Assembly: GCA_963676905.2 (NCBI GenBank)
Contig: CAXXVE010000001.1
Location: 1,302,001-1,366,000, forward strand
Reading direction: 5' to 3'
Source: Oceanispirochaeta sp963676905
GTDB taxonomy: Bacteria; Spirochaetota; Spirochaetia; DSM-2461
Length of the DNA stretch: 64,000 nucleotides
Both the position numbers and the translations under genes were made by a program. Shown here in pieces: positions 15,838 through 24,967 of the stretch; the stretch's first letter is position 1; each line of letters starts with the position of its first letter. Under the pieces are notes generated by a model. That model ran no database searches and was not told the DNA's origin. It was given only the letters and a program-made list of their open reading frames with translations.

Positions 15838-16856
15838 TTACTCCGGAGCGGCTTAAGAACCGGGCTATCACCGGTATTCTGAAGGATTATCCCTTCACCG
15901 AGTCATTTTTCAGAAACAATAATATCGATCCTGGAACCGCAGACAGCCGTCCTGAAGCCCTGAACAGTGACTGGATGAGCTATTTTGCCCTCTTCAGTGA
16001 AGAGGAAAAGGAGGACCGCGCCCTGGACCCGGAGCATCTGCTGGTGCAGCTGGCCGAGTTTATCAACCAGATGCTTGAGTTTCTGGATGAGGGACAGCAG
16101 GTCCGTTCCCTTACAATCCTTCCCGGTACGGACAAGTCGGGGAACCTTGAAGGTTTCAGTGAGCTTGTGGTCCGTTCGGGGGATGTGATCTCCATCGTCG
16201 GGCCCACTGGTTCCGGGAAGAGCCGCCTTCTGGGGGACATCGAGTGGGTGGCCCGGAAGGATACCCCCACGGGGCGGGAGATTCTGATCAACGATGAGAG
16301 CCCCGACCCCTCCTGGCGCTTTTCCGGGGCAAAAAAACTTGTGGCCCAGCTCTCCCAGAATATGAACTTTGTCATGGATCTGACGGTGAGGGAGTTTGTG
16401 GAGCTCCATGCCGAGAGCCGGATGGTGGAGAACCGGGGAGAGGCTGCAGAGAGAATTATTGCCGAGGCCAACTCTCTGGCCGGTGAGTCCTTTGATGCGG
16501 ATACGCCCATCACCAGCCTCTCCGGCGGACAGTCCCGTGCCCTTATGATCGCCGATACCGCTTTCCTGAGCCAGTCGCCGGTGATCCTGATCGATGAGAT
16601 CGAGAACGCCGGGATCGACCGCAAGCGGGCTCTGGATCTGCTGATCCGGCAGGAGAAAATTGTCCTTATGGCCACACACGATCCCGTTCTGGCCCTGATG
16701 GGTGACAGGAGGATTGTGATCCGGAACGGCGGAATTGCAAAGGTCATTGAAACCAGTGAAGAGGAGAGGTCCATTCTGGCTGAGCTTGAAGAGCTGGACC
16801 GCACCCTCTTGAGTTACAGAACAAAACTGAGGCAGGGAGAGAGTCTTCTGGACTGA
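15834..16856 (+). CDS. ABC-type ATPase with N-terminal DUF1858-like domain, no permease partner
   Basis: 340 residues. Residues 1-60 (ITGILKDYPFTESFFRNNNI) repeat the DUF1858-like motif found at the start of the binding-like protein two genes upstream. The ABC domain has Walker A GPTGSGKS (about 123-130), signature SLSGGQSRAL, Walker B PVILIDEIE and the H-loop MATHD. No membrane protein is encoded in the operon, so it may act in the cytosol on the binding-like protein or on a metalloenzyme. A permease encoded elsewhere cannot be excluded. It ends with acidic, Leu-rich sequence. Confidence 0.78.
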   Translation: MITPERLKNRAITGILKDYPFTESFFRNNNIDPGTADSRPEALNSDWMSYFALFSEEEKEDRALDPEHLLVQLAEFINQMLEFLDEGQQVRSLTILPGTDKSGNLEGFSELVVRSGDVISIVGPTGSGKSRLLGDIEWVARKDTPTGREILINDESPDPSWRFSGAKKLVAQLSQNMNFVMDLTVREFVELHAESRMVENRGEAAERIIAEANSLAGESFDADTPITSLSGGQSRALMIADTAFLSQSPVILIDEIENAGIDRKRALDLLIRQEKIVLMATHDPVLALMGDRRIVIRNGGIAKVIETSEEERSILAELEELDRTLLSYRTKLRQGESLLD

Positions 16857-16866
16857 AAATACTCAA

Positions 16867-16881
16867 CCCGCCGCCGGCGGG
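16867..16881 (+). other. Small GC hairpin inside the Rrf2 operon
   Basis: CCCGCC and GGCGGG pair around a three-base loop between the ABC ATPase and zinc-ribbon genes. No U-run follows. It may tune relative expression or mark an mRNA processing site. Confidence 0.35.
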
Positions 16882-16908
16882 ATTAAAAACGATTTTAGGA
16901 GTTAAACA

Positions 16909-17151
16909 ATGCACGATGGATGTTCCGGTAGTTTTACCGATGGAAAACAGGTAGTGGACAAGGTTAGAATGATGGGGTTTGCAAATCAGCCCATGCCCGT
17001 GCCTCTGCAGGTGGGCTGCGCCCTCTGTGACAAAGCCTTTGAGATGGAGACCTATGAAAGCAGCTGCCCCGGGTGCGGTGCGGTTCACGCCGTCACCCCC
17101 TGTCACGCCTTTGACCCTGCAAATGTGATGAGCGCGGGAAAGGGGTACTAG
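16909..17151 (+). CDS. Small zinc-ribbon protein
   Basis: 80 residues, with AGGAG seven bases before the ATG. Two CxxC knuckles, CALC (37-40) and CPGC (53-56), form a zinc ribbon. Two further cysteines, Cys5 and Cys65, could take part in metal binding. There is no signal peptide. It is conserved in position as the fifth gene of the Rrf2 operon. It may bind the same metal as the system or act as an adaptor. No family name is recognised. Confidence 0.7.
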   Translation: MHDGCSGSFTDGKQVVDKVRMMGFANQPMPVPLQVGCALCDKAFEMETYESSCPGCGAVHAVTPCHAFDPANVMSAGKGY

Positions 17152-17157
17152 TTCCTT

Positions 17158-17721
17158 ATGATTTATAAACCTGCGGATACCGGGGACATTGAAGCGGTTC
17201 TGGCTCTTTTGAGGAAGTACCACAGCGATATGATTGCTGAGGGGGGCAGGGCCGACGGCTTTGTCACAACTCAGCTTAACAGAGAGCTGGCGGCGGAACT
17301 TATTGAGAAAGAGAGGGGGCTGTTTATCGCCAGGGACGGAGAGGCCCTTGCCGGTTTCTGTATGTCCGCCTCCTGGGAGTACTGCTCAAAATGGCCGATG
17401 TTTCAGAAGATGATAGAGGATCTGGGGTCGATCAGTTTTTCAGGGGAGACTCTGTCGGTGGAGAACTCCTACCAGTACGGCCCGATCTGCATTGAGAAGG
17501 AGTACAGGGGTAAGGGCGTCCTTCAGGGGCTCTTTGGTTATGCCCTGGGGCAGATGGAATCGAGATACCCCTACATGGTCACCTTCGTCAATACCGCGAA
17601 TCCCCGCTCTGTAAGGGCCCATCAGGATAAGCTGAAACTGACAAAGGTAAAGGAGTTCAGTTTTAACGGGAACAGTTATATTGAGCTTGCCTGTAAAACA
17701 TCAAAGCCCGGCGGGGCCTGA
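17158..17721 (+). CDS. GNAT-family N-acetyltransferase
   Basis: 187 residues. The acetyl-CoA motif A appears as ICIEKEYRGKGVLQGLFGYA (near 104-123), the R/Q-x-x-G-x-G region of GNAT enzymes. It starts seven bases after the zinc-ribbon gene and is the last gene in the Rrf2 operon. Its acceptor could be an operon protein or a small molecule; neither can be read from the sequence. The ribosome-binding site is weak. Confidence 0.8.
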   Translation: MIYKPADTGDIEAVLALLRKYHSDMIAEGGRADGFVTTQLNRELAAELIEKERGLFIARDGEALAGFCMSASWEYCSKWPMFQKMIEDLGSISFSGETLSVENSYQYGPICIEKEYRGKGVLQGLFGYALGQMESRYPYMVTFVNTANPRSVRAHQDKLKLTKVKEFSFNGNSYIELACKTSKPGGA

Positions 17722-17799
17722 TCACGGGTATTGCCAATCTTCATTGCCAACCTTATATTCATGGCTTACAATACTTAAGGTCATAAGGGGACGCAGGTT

Positions 17800-19407
17800 G
17801 TGGATGAACTTTACAGAATGATACTGGTGGATGATGAGGATGAGGTCCGGGGAAGGATCTCGTCCAAAATCTCCGAAGAGAGCGGTTTCAAGGTTGTTGC
17901 CGCGGCGGGCAACGGCTACGACGCCCTGGAGCTTATCGAAAAACACAACCCCCATGTTGTTCTGACAGACATCAAGATGCCCTTTGTAAACGGCATAGAG
18001 CTGGCCCGGACCATCAAGCGGGATTTTCCCACAGTACGGGTAGCCTTTATAACAGGATTTGACGAGTTCGAGTACGCCCGGGAGGCGGTGGAGCTCCATG
18101 TAACAAGCTACCTTACAAAACCTGTCACCCAGAACGATATCTCCAACTTTCTTGACAGGCTGAAGTTGGAGCTGGATGACGAGTTCAAGGAAAAGTACAA
18201 CCTCGACACCCTCCGTCAGCGCTATGAGCAGAGCCTGCCCCTTATCATCGACAACTACTTTACATCCTTCCTTGTATTTTCCCAGAGCGGCAGAAGCGAG
18301 GATATCGAAAACCTGCGTCTCCACGGCATCTCACTGGATGACAAACGCTATATCATGGGATTTGTCCAGACCGAGCGGGACCAGAACAATCCCGATGTGG
18401 TGGAGTATGAGAAGCTGAAGCTCTCTGTCCGTTCGGTCATCCAGTCCATACTGGAGCGCCACGGCTATGTGTTCTACAGCTTCCACTTCAATAACGGCAT
18501 CGCTCTTGTTATAAAGGAGAACAGCCTGAACTTTCTCAGGAAGGTGGACTCTGTCTTCTACGAGATGGTGAAGATGGTGGAGCAGTATCTGGGGGTCTCC
18601 ATCGATATCGGTGCAAGCAACATGCACAGCGGCTTCGGGGAACTCAGAACCTCCTATCAGGAGGCCAGTCAGGCCCTGGGGTTCAGCCGCTTTCTCAACG
18701 CCGGGCGGATTGTCTACATCGATCAGCTTGAAAAGGACCGCCCCAAGACCCTCAGCCTCAGCGATACGGACATCAACGATATCGTCTACAATGTGAAGTT
18801 CGGTTCGGATATGGAAATACGGAATGTAATGGAGTCTCTCAAGCTCAATGCCCTGAGGGACAGCAAGACCGTGACCAACTTCCGCCCCTACATTATCAAC
18901 ATGGTCAATATTCTTGTGAACTTCTCCGAGTCTATCAGGGTCAACCTGGATGAGGTTCTGGAGGAGGACGTTCTTGAGAAGATGACCCGGTTCCGCAACC
19001 TGGAGTCCATGTTCGACTGGGTCCTCTCGGTGATTCTGAAACTGCGTGAACTGAATCTGAAAAACAAGATGACAAACTCCCAGCGGATGCTTGATAATGC
19101 CGTAAATTATATTGAGAAGCATTTTGCCGACCCCAAGATATCGATGGAGTCGGTCTGTGATGAGATGGGGATGTCCGTCTCTTATCTGAGTCTCCTCTTT
19201 AAAAAAGAGAAGCAGACAACCTTTGTAAAGTATCTCACCATGATCCGTCTTGAAAAAGCCAAGGAACTGCTGGGGCTGACCAGCGAGAAGATCATCGATA
19301 TAGCCGGGCAGTGCGGATACAATGAGGTCTACTACTTCAGCCACAGTTTTAAAAAATACACCGGAGTATCACCAAAAAAGTACCGTGAAGAAGTTAATCA
19401 GAATTGA
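17800..19407 (+). CDS. Response regulator with AraC-type output, YesN-like
   Basis: 535 residues. An N-terminal receiver domain (about 5-125) has the acidic pocket VDDEDE, phosphoacceptor Asp57 (LTDIKMPF) and Lys of YLTKPV. A central region of unknown fold follows, and the C-terminal AraC pair of helix-turn-helices covers about 425-530. The start is GTG 17800, with AAGGGG upstream; ATG 17818 is an alternative but would remove part of the receiver start. It overlaps the sensor kinase gene and stands upstream of mglBAC, so it probably activates that operon in response to sugar. Confidence 0.88.
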   Translation: MDELYRMILVDDEDEVRGRISSKISEESGFKVVAAAGNGYDALELIEKHNPHVVLTDIKMPFVNGIELARTIKRDFPTVRVAFITGFDEFEYAREAVELHVTSYLTKPVTQNDISNFLDRLKLELDDEFKEKYNLDTLRQRYEQSLPLIIDNYFTSFLVFSQSGRSEDIENLRLHGISLDDKRYIMGFVQTERDQNNPDVVEYEKLKLSVRSVIQSILERHGYVFYSFHFNNGIALVIKENSLNFLRKVDSVFYEMVKMVEQYLGVSIDIGASNMHSGFGELRTSYQEASQALGFSRFLNAGRIVYIDQLEKDRPKTLSLSDTDINDIVYNVKFGSDMEIRNVMESLKLNALRDSKTVTNFRPYIINMVNILVNFSESIRVNLDEVLEEDVLEKMTRFRNLESMFDWVLSVILKLRELNLKNKMTNSQRMLDNAVNYIEKHFADPKISMESVCDEMGMSVSYLSLLFKKEKQTTFVKYLTMIRLEKAKELLGLTSEKIIDIAGQCGYNEVYYFSHSFKKYTGVSPKKYREEVNQN

Positions 19408-21112
19408 CCTTTCCATAGGCCAGAGCATCCTCATTTCCACTCTGACCATCGTAACCGTTGTCCTTCTTGTCACGGGAACCATCTTCTACTCCACCTTCTC
19501 TCTCAGGACAGACGAGCTTGTGGAGAGTCAGTCGAGGGAGATCAACAAACAGATCGTTCTCAACTTCGAGAGTTATATCAACTCCCTTATCGAGACAGCC
19601 AACTACATCCAGACCTCGTCCCTCAATCTGGACCTTCAGCTGAACCATGCCCGGCTGCAGGAGATCTACCTTCTCAGCCGGGAGGCGAAGAGGGATGTGA
19701 TTTCAATCTATCTCTTTGATGCGGACGGAACCCCTCTGCTGGGAGGGTCCAGCCGCCGTGACCGCCGGCTGAGGCCTGACATTGAGCTCTGGTTTCTCAA
19801 CGCCCTCAGGGACCTTGGGATCTTTCATTTCTCTCCTCCCCACAGGCTCAGTCCCCAGGACGAGGAGGAGGTTATCTCTGTTTCAAAACTGGTGGACTAT
19901 CTGGATGGTGGTGTCCAGAAGAAGGGGGTTCTTCTTCTGGAGCTGAATTTCCGGACCATTACAAACCTGGCGGGAAAATCCAATCTGGGGGTTGGAGGCC
20001 ATATTCTTATCCTTGATGACAACGACTCGCTGATCTATTCGTCCACAACAAGCCAGTCTCTGGCCATGGAGAGCCTCAGCCTGGCCCGTCGTCAGAACCT
20101 GGGAGGCTTCAAGGCAACCATCAGCTCTCTGGGAATGTACGGAAATATCAACACCCTCTCCCAGACCCGCTGGCGGATAGTTACAATGTATAACATTGAT
20201 GAAATCGGCCGGGCCAAGAATCAGATGTTCTCCATCCTCTCCTTTATCATGCTGGGGAGCATCTTTATAACCATGTCGGTGTCTATCTTTATCTCAAGAA
20301 GAATCTCAGGTCCTCTGAACCAGTTGAAAAAGTACATGCTCAGGATAGAACAGGGTGACTTCACCAGCCGTGTAGAGGTGGAAGGGCAGAAGGAGATTGT
20401 CCTTGTAGCCGACTCTTTTAACGATATGATTGACGAGATCAGGACCCTGATGGACCGTCTTGTGGATGAACAGAGGGAGAAGAGGAAGTCCGAGCTTGTG
20501 GCCCTGCAGAACCAGATCAATCCCCACTTCCTCTACAACACCCTGGATTCCATTATCTGGCTGGCCGAAAATGAGCGGAGCGATGATGTAATTACCACAG
20601 TCGTTGCTCTGGCCCGTTTTTTCAGGATCAGTATCTCCAAGGGACAGAACTTCATTCCCGTGGGAGACGAGATCGCCCATATCAGAAACTATCTGACCAT
20701 TCAGAGCATCAGGTATACAGGCAAGTTTGAATATCACTTTGAGATAAACAGGGAGATCCTTGATTACAGGGTGATGAAGCTGATTCTTCAGCCCCTGGTG
20801 GAGAACGCAATCTATCACGGAGTGGGAGAGGAAACCGGCCTCATCACGATCCGAGGATTCAAAGAGGGGCGGTTTATTGTCTTTGAGGTGGAGAATACGG
20901 GATACGGCATCCCTGATGAGAAGATCGCCCAGCTCTACCGCATCCTCCGCGGGGAGGAAACCGGCCAGAGCGTCGGGCTTAAGAACGTCTATCAGAGGCT
21001 GAAACTCTATTACGGAGAGGAAGCCGATCTCATTATAACAAGTGAACTTGATGAAATGACCAAAATCCGCGTGCTGATTCCCGCCGCGGTACCCGAAGGG
21101 AAGAATAAATGA
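19385..21112 (+). CDS. Sensor histidine kinase, YesM/LytS-like (His_kinase family)
   Basis: About 575 residues from GTG 19385, in frame within the end of the response regulator gene. TM1 covers about 14-37, followed by an extracytoplasmic sensor domain, TM2 (about 281-306), HAMP, and the kinase core NQINPHFLYNTLD with phosphoacceptor His381. The ATPase region has the N-box QPLVENAIYHG and GYGIPDE. It overlaps the next gene by ATGA. No good ribosome-binding site precedes the GTG, so coupling to the upstream gene is likely and the exact start is uncertain. It probably senses sugar through the lipoprotein encoded next. Confidence 0.88.
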   Translation: MKKLIRIDLSIGQSILISTLTIVTVVLLVTGTIFYSTFSLRTDELVESQSREINKQIVLNFESYINSLIETANYIQTSSLNLDLQLNHARLQEIYLLSREAKRDVISIYLFDADGTPLLGGSSRRDRRLRPDIELWFLNALRDLGIFHFSPPHRLSPQDEEEVISVSKLVDYLDGGVQKKGVLLLELNFRTITNLAGKSNLGVGGHILILDDNDSLIYSSTTSQSLAMESLSLARRQNLGGFKATISSLGMYGNINTLSQTRWRIVTMYNIDEIGRAKNQMFSILSFIMLGSIFITMSVSIFISRRISGPLNQLKKYMLRIEQGDFTSRVEVEGQKEIVLVADSFNDMIDEIRTLMDRLVDEQREKRKSELVALQNQINPHFLYNTLDSIIWLAENERSDDVITTVVALARFFRISISKGQNFIPVGDEIAHIRNYLTIQSIRYTGKFEYHFEINREILDYRVMKLILQPLVENAIYHGVGEETGLITIRGFKEGRFIVFEVENTGYGIPDEKIAQLYRILRGEETGQSVGLKNVYQRLKLYYGEEADLIITSELDEMTKIRVLIPAAVPEGKNK

Positions 21113-22122
21113 AAAAATACATGATAGTCCTTCTGGCTGTTCTCGCCCTTTCCGGATGCCGGAATCAGAATCCCCGGGTGGCCCTTTTTCTCTATAACGG
21201 CGAGGACCTCTTTATGAAGAGTTTTACCGACAAAATCGTCGCTATGGCCGGAGAGGATGTTGAGATCGCCGTATTTGATGCAATGAACTCCCAGCTTCTT
21301 CAGAATGAGCATATAGAGGAGCAGATCAAGGCGGGTTGTGACCTTATGCTTATCAATCCGGTGGACCGTCTGGGAGCGTACTCTGTAATTAAAAGGCTGA
21401 AGAGTGAGGACATCCCTGTGATCTACTTCAACAGGGAGCCACTCTATAAGGACCTTCTGCTCTGGGACAAGGCCTGGTATGTGGGGGCCAAGGCGGAGCA
21501 GTCGGGACAGATGCAGGCTGAGCTTGTGATGGATCTTTTCGGAAGCAATCCGAGGCATTTGAACAAGTACGACCGTAACGGAGACGGCCGTATCCAGACT
21601 GTTATTCTCAAAGGGGAACAGGGCCATCAGGATGCGGAGATCCGGACCTCTGAAGTCGTCCGGAGTTTCCGTCTGATGGGATTTGATCTGGATATCCTTA
21701 TCACAGAGGTGGCCAACTGGGACCGGGCGGAAGCCTATGAAAAGATGGATGATATTATAAAGAGCTACGGGGACCGCATGGAGCTTGTCCTTGCCAACAA
21801 TGATGCCATGGCCCTGGGGGCTATCAACAGGATGCGGCAGAACGGCATGTTCAAGGACTCAAACGGCAACGGAAAGATCGACAAGGATGATGATCAGTGG
21901 GTGCCCGTTCTCGGAATTGACGGCCTTGAACCGGCGGTAGAGCAGATTCAGGAGGGGTATCTTTACGGAACAGTTCTCAATGATTCTCTGTCCATGGCCA
22001 GAGCCATAAGAGACCTGTCCTATGCTGTTCTGAACAACAGGAACATTAATGATCTCCCCTACAAAATTGAAGAAGGCAAGTACATCTGGATCGACTATCA
22101 GATTTTTATAAGGGATTTATGA
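21109..22122 (+). CDS. Sugar-binding lipoprotein coupled to the two-component system
   Basis: 337 residues of the periplasmic galactose/ribose-binding fold. The signal ends in LSGC, a lipobox, so it should be membrane-anchored. It keeps the galactose-binding-protein calcium loop (DRNGDGRIQTV) and the following LKGEQGHQDAE. A second EF-hand-like stretch, DSNGNGKIDKDDD, is inserted near residue 247. It is co-transcribed with the kinase (ATGA overlap) rather than with the transporter. A role as a sugar co-receptor for the kinase is likely, with mglB acting as the transport receptor. Confidence 0.85.
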   Translation: MKKYMIVLLAVLALSGCRNQNPRVALFLYNGEDLFMKSFTDKIVAMAGEDVEIAVFDAMNSQLLQNEHIEEQIKAGCDLMLINPVDRLGAYSVIKRLKSEDIPVIYFNREPLYKDLLLWDKAWYVGAKAEQSGQMQAELVMDLFGSNPRHLNKYDRNGDGRIQTVILKGEQGHQDAEIRTSEVVRSFRLMGFDLDILITEVANWDRAEAYEKMDDIIKSYGDRMELVLANNDAMALGAINRMRQNGMFKDSNGNGKIDKDDDQWVPVLGIDGLEPAVEQIQEGYLYGTVLNDSLSMARAIRDLSYAVLNNRNINDLPYKIEEGKYIWIDYQIFIRDL

Positions 22123-22269
22123 GAAAAACCTTAAAAAATAACGAAAAAAAGCCTATAAATTCGAAAATCTTATAAAAACCGAAGAATATATCACATTGTG
22201 CTCTCCCATATCAGTGTTACCATTTTCATCAGATAATGATATTTCAGATATCAAAGGAGTAACTATTTT

Positions 22270-23289
22270 ATGAAGAAAGCAATTCTTTTTTCACTGATCG
22301 TAATGATGCTGATGCCCGTTGCAGGTCTCTTCGCTGAAGGTCAGAAAGACGACGGCAAAATCGTAATCGGTGCCAACATTTACAACTTCCAGGATAACTT
22401 TATGAACGGTGCTATGAAACCTGTTCTCGAAAGCTATGCAAAAGAAAAAGGTGTAGAAATCCAGGTTGTTGACTCTGAAGGTCAGCAGGCTATCCTTAAC
22501 AATCAGATCGATATCTTCATCACAAAAGGTGTTGACGTTCTGGCAATCAACCTTGTAGACCCCGCTTCCGCGCAGTCTGTAATTGACAAGGCTAAAAAAG
22601 CTGACATCCCCCTTATCCTTTTCAACAAAGAAGGATCTAAAGAGGCCATGGCTTCTTACGATAAAGTATGGTACGTAGGTACTGACTCTGCCGAATCTGG
22701 AATCATCCAGGGTGAGATGATGGTTAACGACTGGAATGCCGGAATTATTGCTGACAAGAACGGCGATGGTGTTCTCCAGTACGTTATGCTGAAAGGTGAG
22801 CCCGGACATCCCGATGCTGAAGCAAGAACCAGAGAGTCTGTAAAGGCTTTCACTGATGCAGGTATCCAGGTACAGCAGCTTGCTCTTGAAGCAGACCAGA
22901 ACTGGTCTACACAGCACGGAAATGACAAGACAGCTGCATGGCTGACTTCTTCTTTCGGAAAAGACATCGAAGTAATCATCGCCAACAACGACGGTATGGC
23001 TTTTGGTGCTATCACAGCTATGAAGGCTGCCGGTGTAAGACTCCCCATCTACGGTGTTGACGCACTGGACCAGGCTCTGACTCACATTGCTGAGGGCGAG
23101 CTTGACGGAACAGTTCTGAACGACGGTGAAAATCAGTCCAAAGCTACAATTGACCTGGCTATCAACGCAGCCATGGGCAAGCCCGTAACTGAAGGAACAA
23201 ACTGGACACTGACAACTGACGGTTCCAAGGCTGTTCGTGTAGCTTACGTTGCAGTAACACCCGACAACTACGAAGACTTCAGAAAATAA
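22270..23289 (+). CDS. mglB: Galactose/glucose (methyl-galactoside) ABC transporter binding protein
   Basis: 339 residues with a signal peptide ending GLFAEGQK and no lipobox cysteine. The calcium loop DKNGDGVLQYV followed by LKGEPGHPDAEARTR is a hallmark of MglB. It is the first gene of mglBAC, preceded by AAAGGAG and a 147-base AT-rich leader without an evident -35 box, which suggests an activator-dependent promoter served by the upstream response regulator. It differs from the lipoprotein two genes upstream in lacking the lipobox. Confidence 0.92.
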   Translation: MKKAILFSLIVMMLMPVAGLFAEGQKDDGKIVIGANIYNFQDNFMNGAMKPVLESYAKEKGVEIQVVDSEGQQAILNNQIDIFITKGVDVLAINLVDPASAQSVIDKAKKADIPLILFNKEGSKEAMASYDKVWYVGTDSAESGIIQGEMMVNDWNAGIIADKNGDGVLQYVMLKGEPGHPDAEARTRESVKAFTDAGIQVQQLALEADQNWSTQHGNDKTAAWLTSSFGKDIEVIIANNDGMAFGAITAMKAAGVRLPIYGVDALDQALTHIAEGELDGTVLNDGENQSKATIDLAINAAMGKPVTEGTNWTLTTDGSKAVRVAYVAVTPDNYEDFRK

Positions 23290-23322
23290 TCACCGGTTAT
23301 TCACCTGAAGTAGTGTAAAGTC

Positions 23323-23353
23323 AGAAGCAGCCTTATTTTATAGGGCTGCTTCT
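23323..23353 (+). other. Stem-loop between mglB and mglA
   Basis: AGAAGCAGCC (23323-23332) pairs with GGCTGCTTCT (23344-23353) as a perfect ten-pair stem with an 11-base loop, followed by a moderately T-rich stretch. It probably ends or stabilises part of the mglB transcript so that binding protein exceeds the ATPase and permease. Confidence 0.7.
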
Positions 23354-23443
23354 GTAATCTTATTTTGAAATAATGAATTTGTATGATATTTTTAACTGCC
23401 GGGAGGCAGCAAATATCTGTATTTCCAGAGAGAGGTGGTTCTT

Positions 23444-24967
23444 TTGCAAGAAGAATATTTATTGAGAATAAAGGATGTCAGCAAGTCGTTTTCCGGCGTT
23501 ACAGTACTGAACAAAGTATGCCTGAATATACGTCCCGGGACAGTTCATTCTCTCATGGGGGAAAACGGAGCGGGAAAATCCACCTTGATGAAATGCCTCT
23601 TCGGTATTTACAGACAGGACGAAGGCCAGTTTTTCCTTGATGAGAAGGAATTTAACTTTGAAGATCCCAAACATGCCCTTGAAAGCGGTGTGTCCATGGT
23701 ACACCAGGAGCTGAACCAGGTAGTTCAGCGGACAATTATTGATAACATCTGGCTGGGCCGCTATCCCAGAAAGGGTGCTTTTGTTGATGAAAAGAAGATG
23801 TATGCCGATACCAAGGCTCTATTTGAAAGACTGAATATACATCTTGATCCCAGAATGATTCTGGACAAACTTTCTGTTTCCCAGAGACAGATGGTGGAGA
23901 TCGCAAAGGCCGTTTCCTACGATGCCAAGATCATCGTACTCGACGAGCCCACATCTTCACTCACAGATAATGAAGTAAAAATGCTATTTGACATTATCGG
24001 TGTTCTCAAGAAAGAGGGTGTCGGTATTGTATATATATCCCATAAAATGGAAGAGATTTTCGAGATTTCCGATGATGTAACCGTTCTTCGTGACGGAAGC
24101 CATATCGGAACAGAACGTATCGAAAACCTCACCATGGAAAAGATCGTAAACATGATGGTTGGACGGGATCTGGAAGAGCGTTTCCCCCCGAAAACCAATG
24201 TCCCCGGTGACGTTCATATGACCGTAAAGAACCTCAGCACCAAGTATGCCCCCTTTGTTCAGGATGTGAATTTTGAACTGCGGAAGGGAGAGATCCTCGG
24301 TGTCGCAGGTCTTGTCGGTGCAGGACGTACCGAAATGGTGGAAGCCCTCTTCGGGGCCAGAACCCTTGAGAGCGGAGAGATCCTGATCGACGGAAAGAAG
24401 ATCGACAACTCCAATCCCCACAAGGCGATCAACAACCGTTTTGCCCTCCTTACCGAGGAGAGACGGCAGACAGGTATCTACCCTGTTGCGGACATTACCT
24501 TCAACTCAACTATCTCCAATGTTAAGTCCTACAAGAACAAGTTCGGCTTCCTTGTAGATCAGAAGATGAAGGAAGATACTGACAAACAGATCGGTGCCAT
24601 GCGCATCAAGACCCCCAACAGGAAGGAGCTGATCCGTTCCCTGTCCGGAGGAAACCAGCAGAAGGTTATTATCGGCCGCTGGCTTCTGACCAACCCCGAT
24701 GTTCTTCTTCTGGATGAACCCACAAGGGGTATCGATGTCGGTGCCAAGTTTGAGATCTACCAGCTGATCATCGAACTTGCCAAGAACGGCAAGTCTGTAA
24801 TCGTTGTATCTTCGGAAATGCCCGAGCTGCTTGGTATCACCAACAGAATTATGGTTATGAGTAACGGTCGAGTTTCGGGTATTGTAAATACCGAAGAGAC
24901 CACACAGACTGAGATTTTTAATCTCTCCGCTAAATATCTGAATAATAATAGAGAGGCTGAAGTATGA
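23444..24967 (+). CDS. mglA: Galactose/glucose ABC transporter ATPase, two ABC domains
   Basis: About 508 residues with two ABC domains. The first has Walker A GENGAGKST, the LSVSQRQ signature and IIVLDEPTSSL. The second has a degenerate P-loop GLVGAGRTE, LSGGNQQKV and VLLLDEPTRGID, as in other MglA/RbsA proteins. The start is probably TTG 23444, five bases after GAGAGGTGG; GTG 23435 is possible. It overlaps mglC by ATGA. The energy-supplying subunit of the Mgl importer. Confidence 0.92.
   Translation: MQEEYLLRIKDVSKSFSGVTVLNKVCLNIRPGTVHSLMGENGAGKSTLMKCLFGIYRQDEGQFFLDEKEFNFEDPKHALESGVSMVHQELNQVVQRTIIDNIWLGRYPRKGAFVDEKKMYADTKALFERLNIHLDPRMILDKLSVSQRQMVEIAKAVSYDAKIIVLDEPTSSLTDNEVKMLFDIIGVLKKEGVGIVYISHKMEEIFEISDDVTVLRDGSHIGTERIENLTMEKIVNMMVGRDLEERFPPKTNVPGDVHMTVKNLSTKYAPFVQDVNFELRKGEILGVAGLVGAGRTEMVEALFGARTLESGEILIDGKKIDNSNPHKAINNRFALLTEERRQTGIYPVADITFNSTISNVKSYKNKFGFLVDQKMKEDTDKQIGAMRIKTPNRKELIRSLSGGNQQKVIIGRWLLTNPDVLLLDEPTRGIDVGAKFEIYQLIIELAKNGKSVIVVSSEMPELLGITNRIMVMSNGRVSGIVNTEETTQTEIFNLSAKYLNNNREAEV

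Noticed and set aside
15903..16804. Two long antisense frames opposite the ABC ATPase gene
   Set aside because: The plus strand encodes Walker A, signature and Walker B motifs; the antisense frames are low-complexity Ser/Arg or His-rich shadows.
22123..22269. Complete sigma70 promoter before mglB
   Set aside because: A GATAAT -10-like box is present at 22232-22237, but there is no acceptable -35 box at the proper distance.
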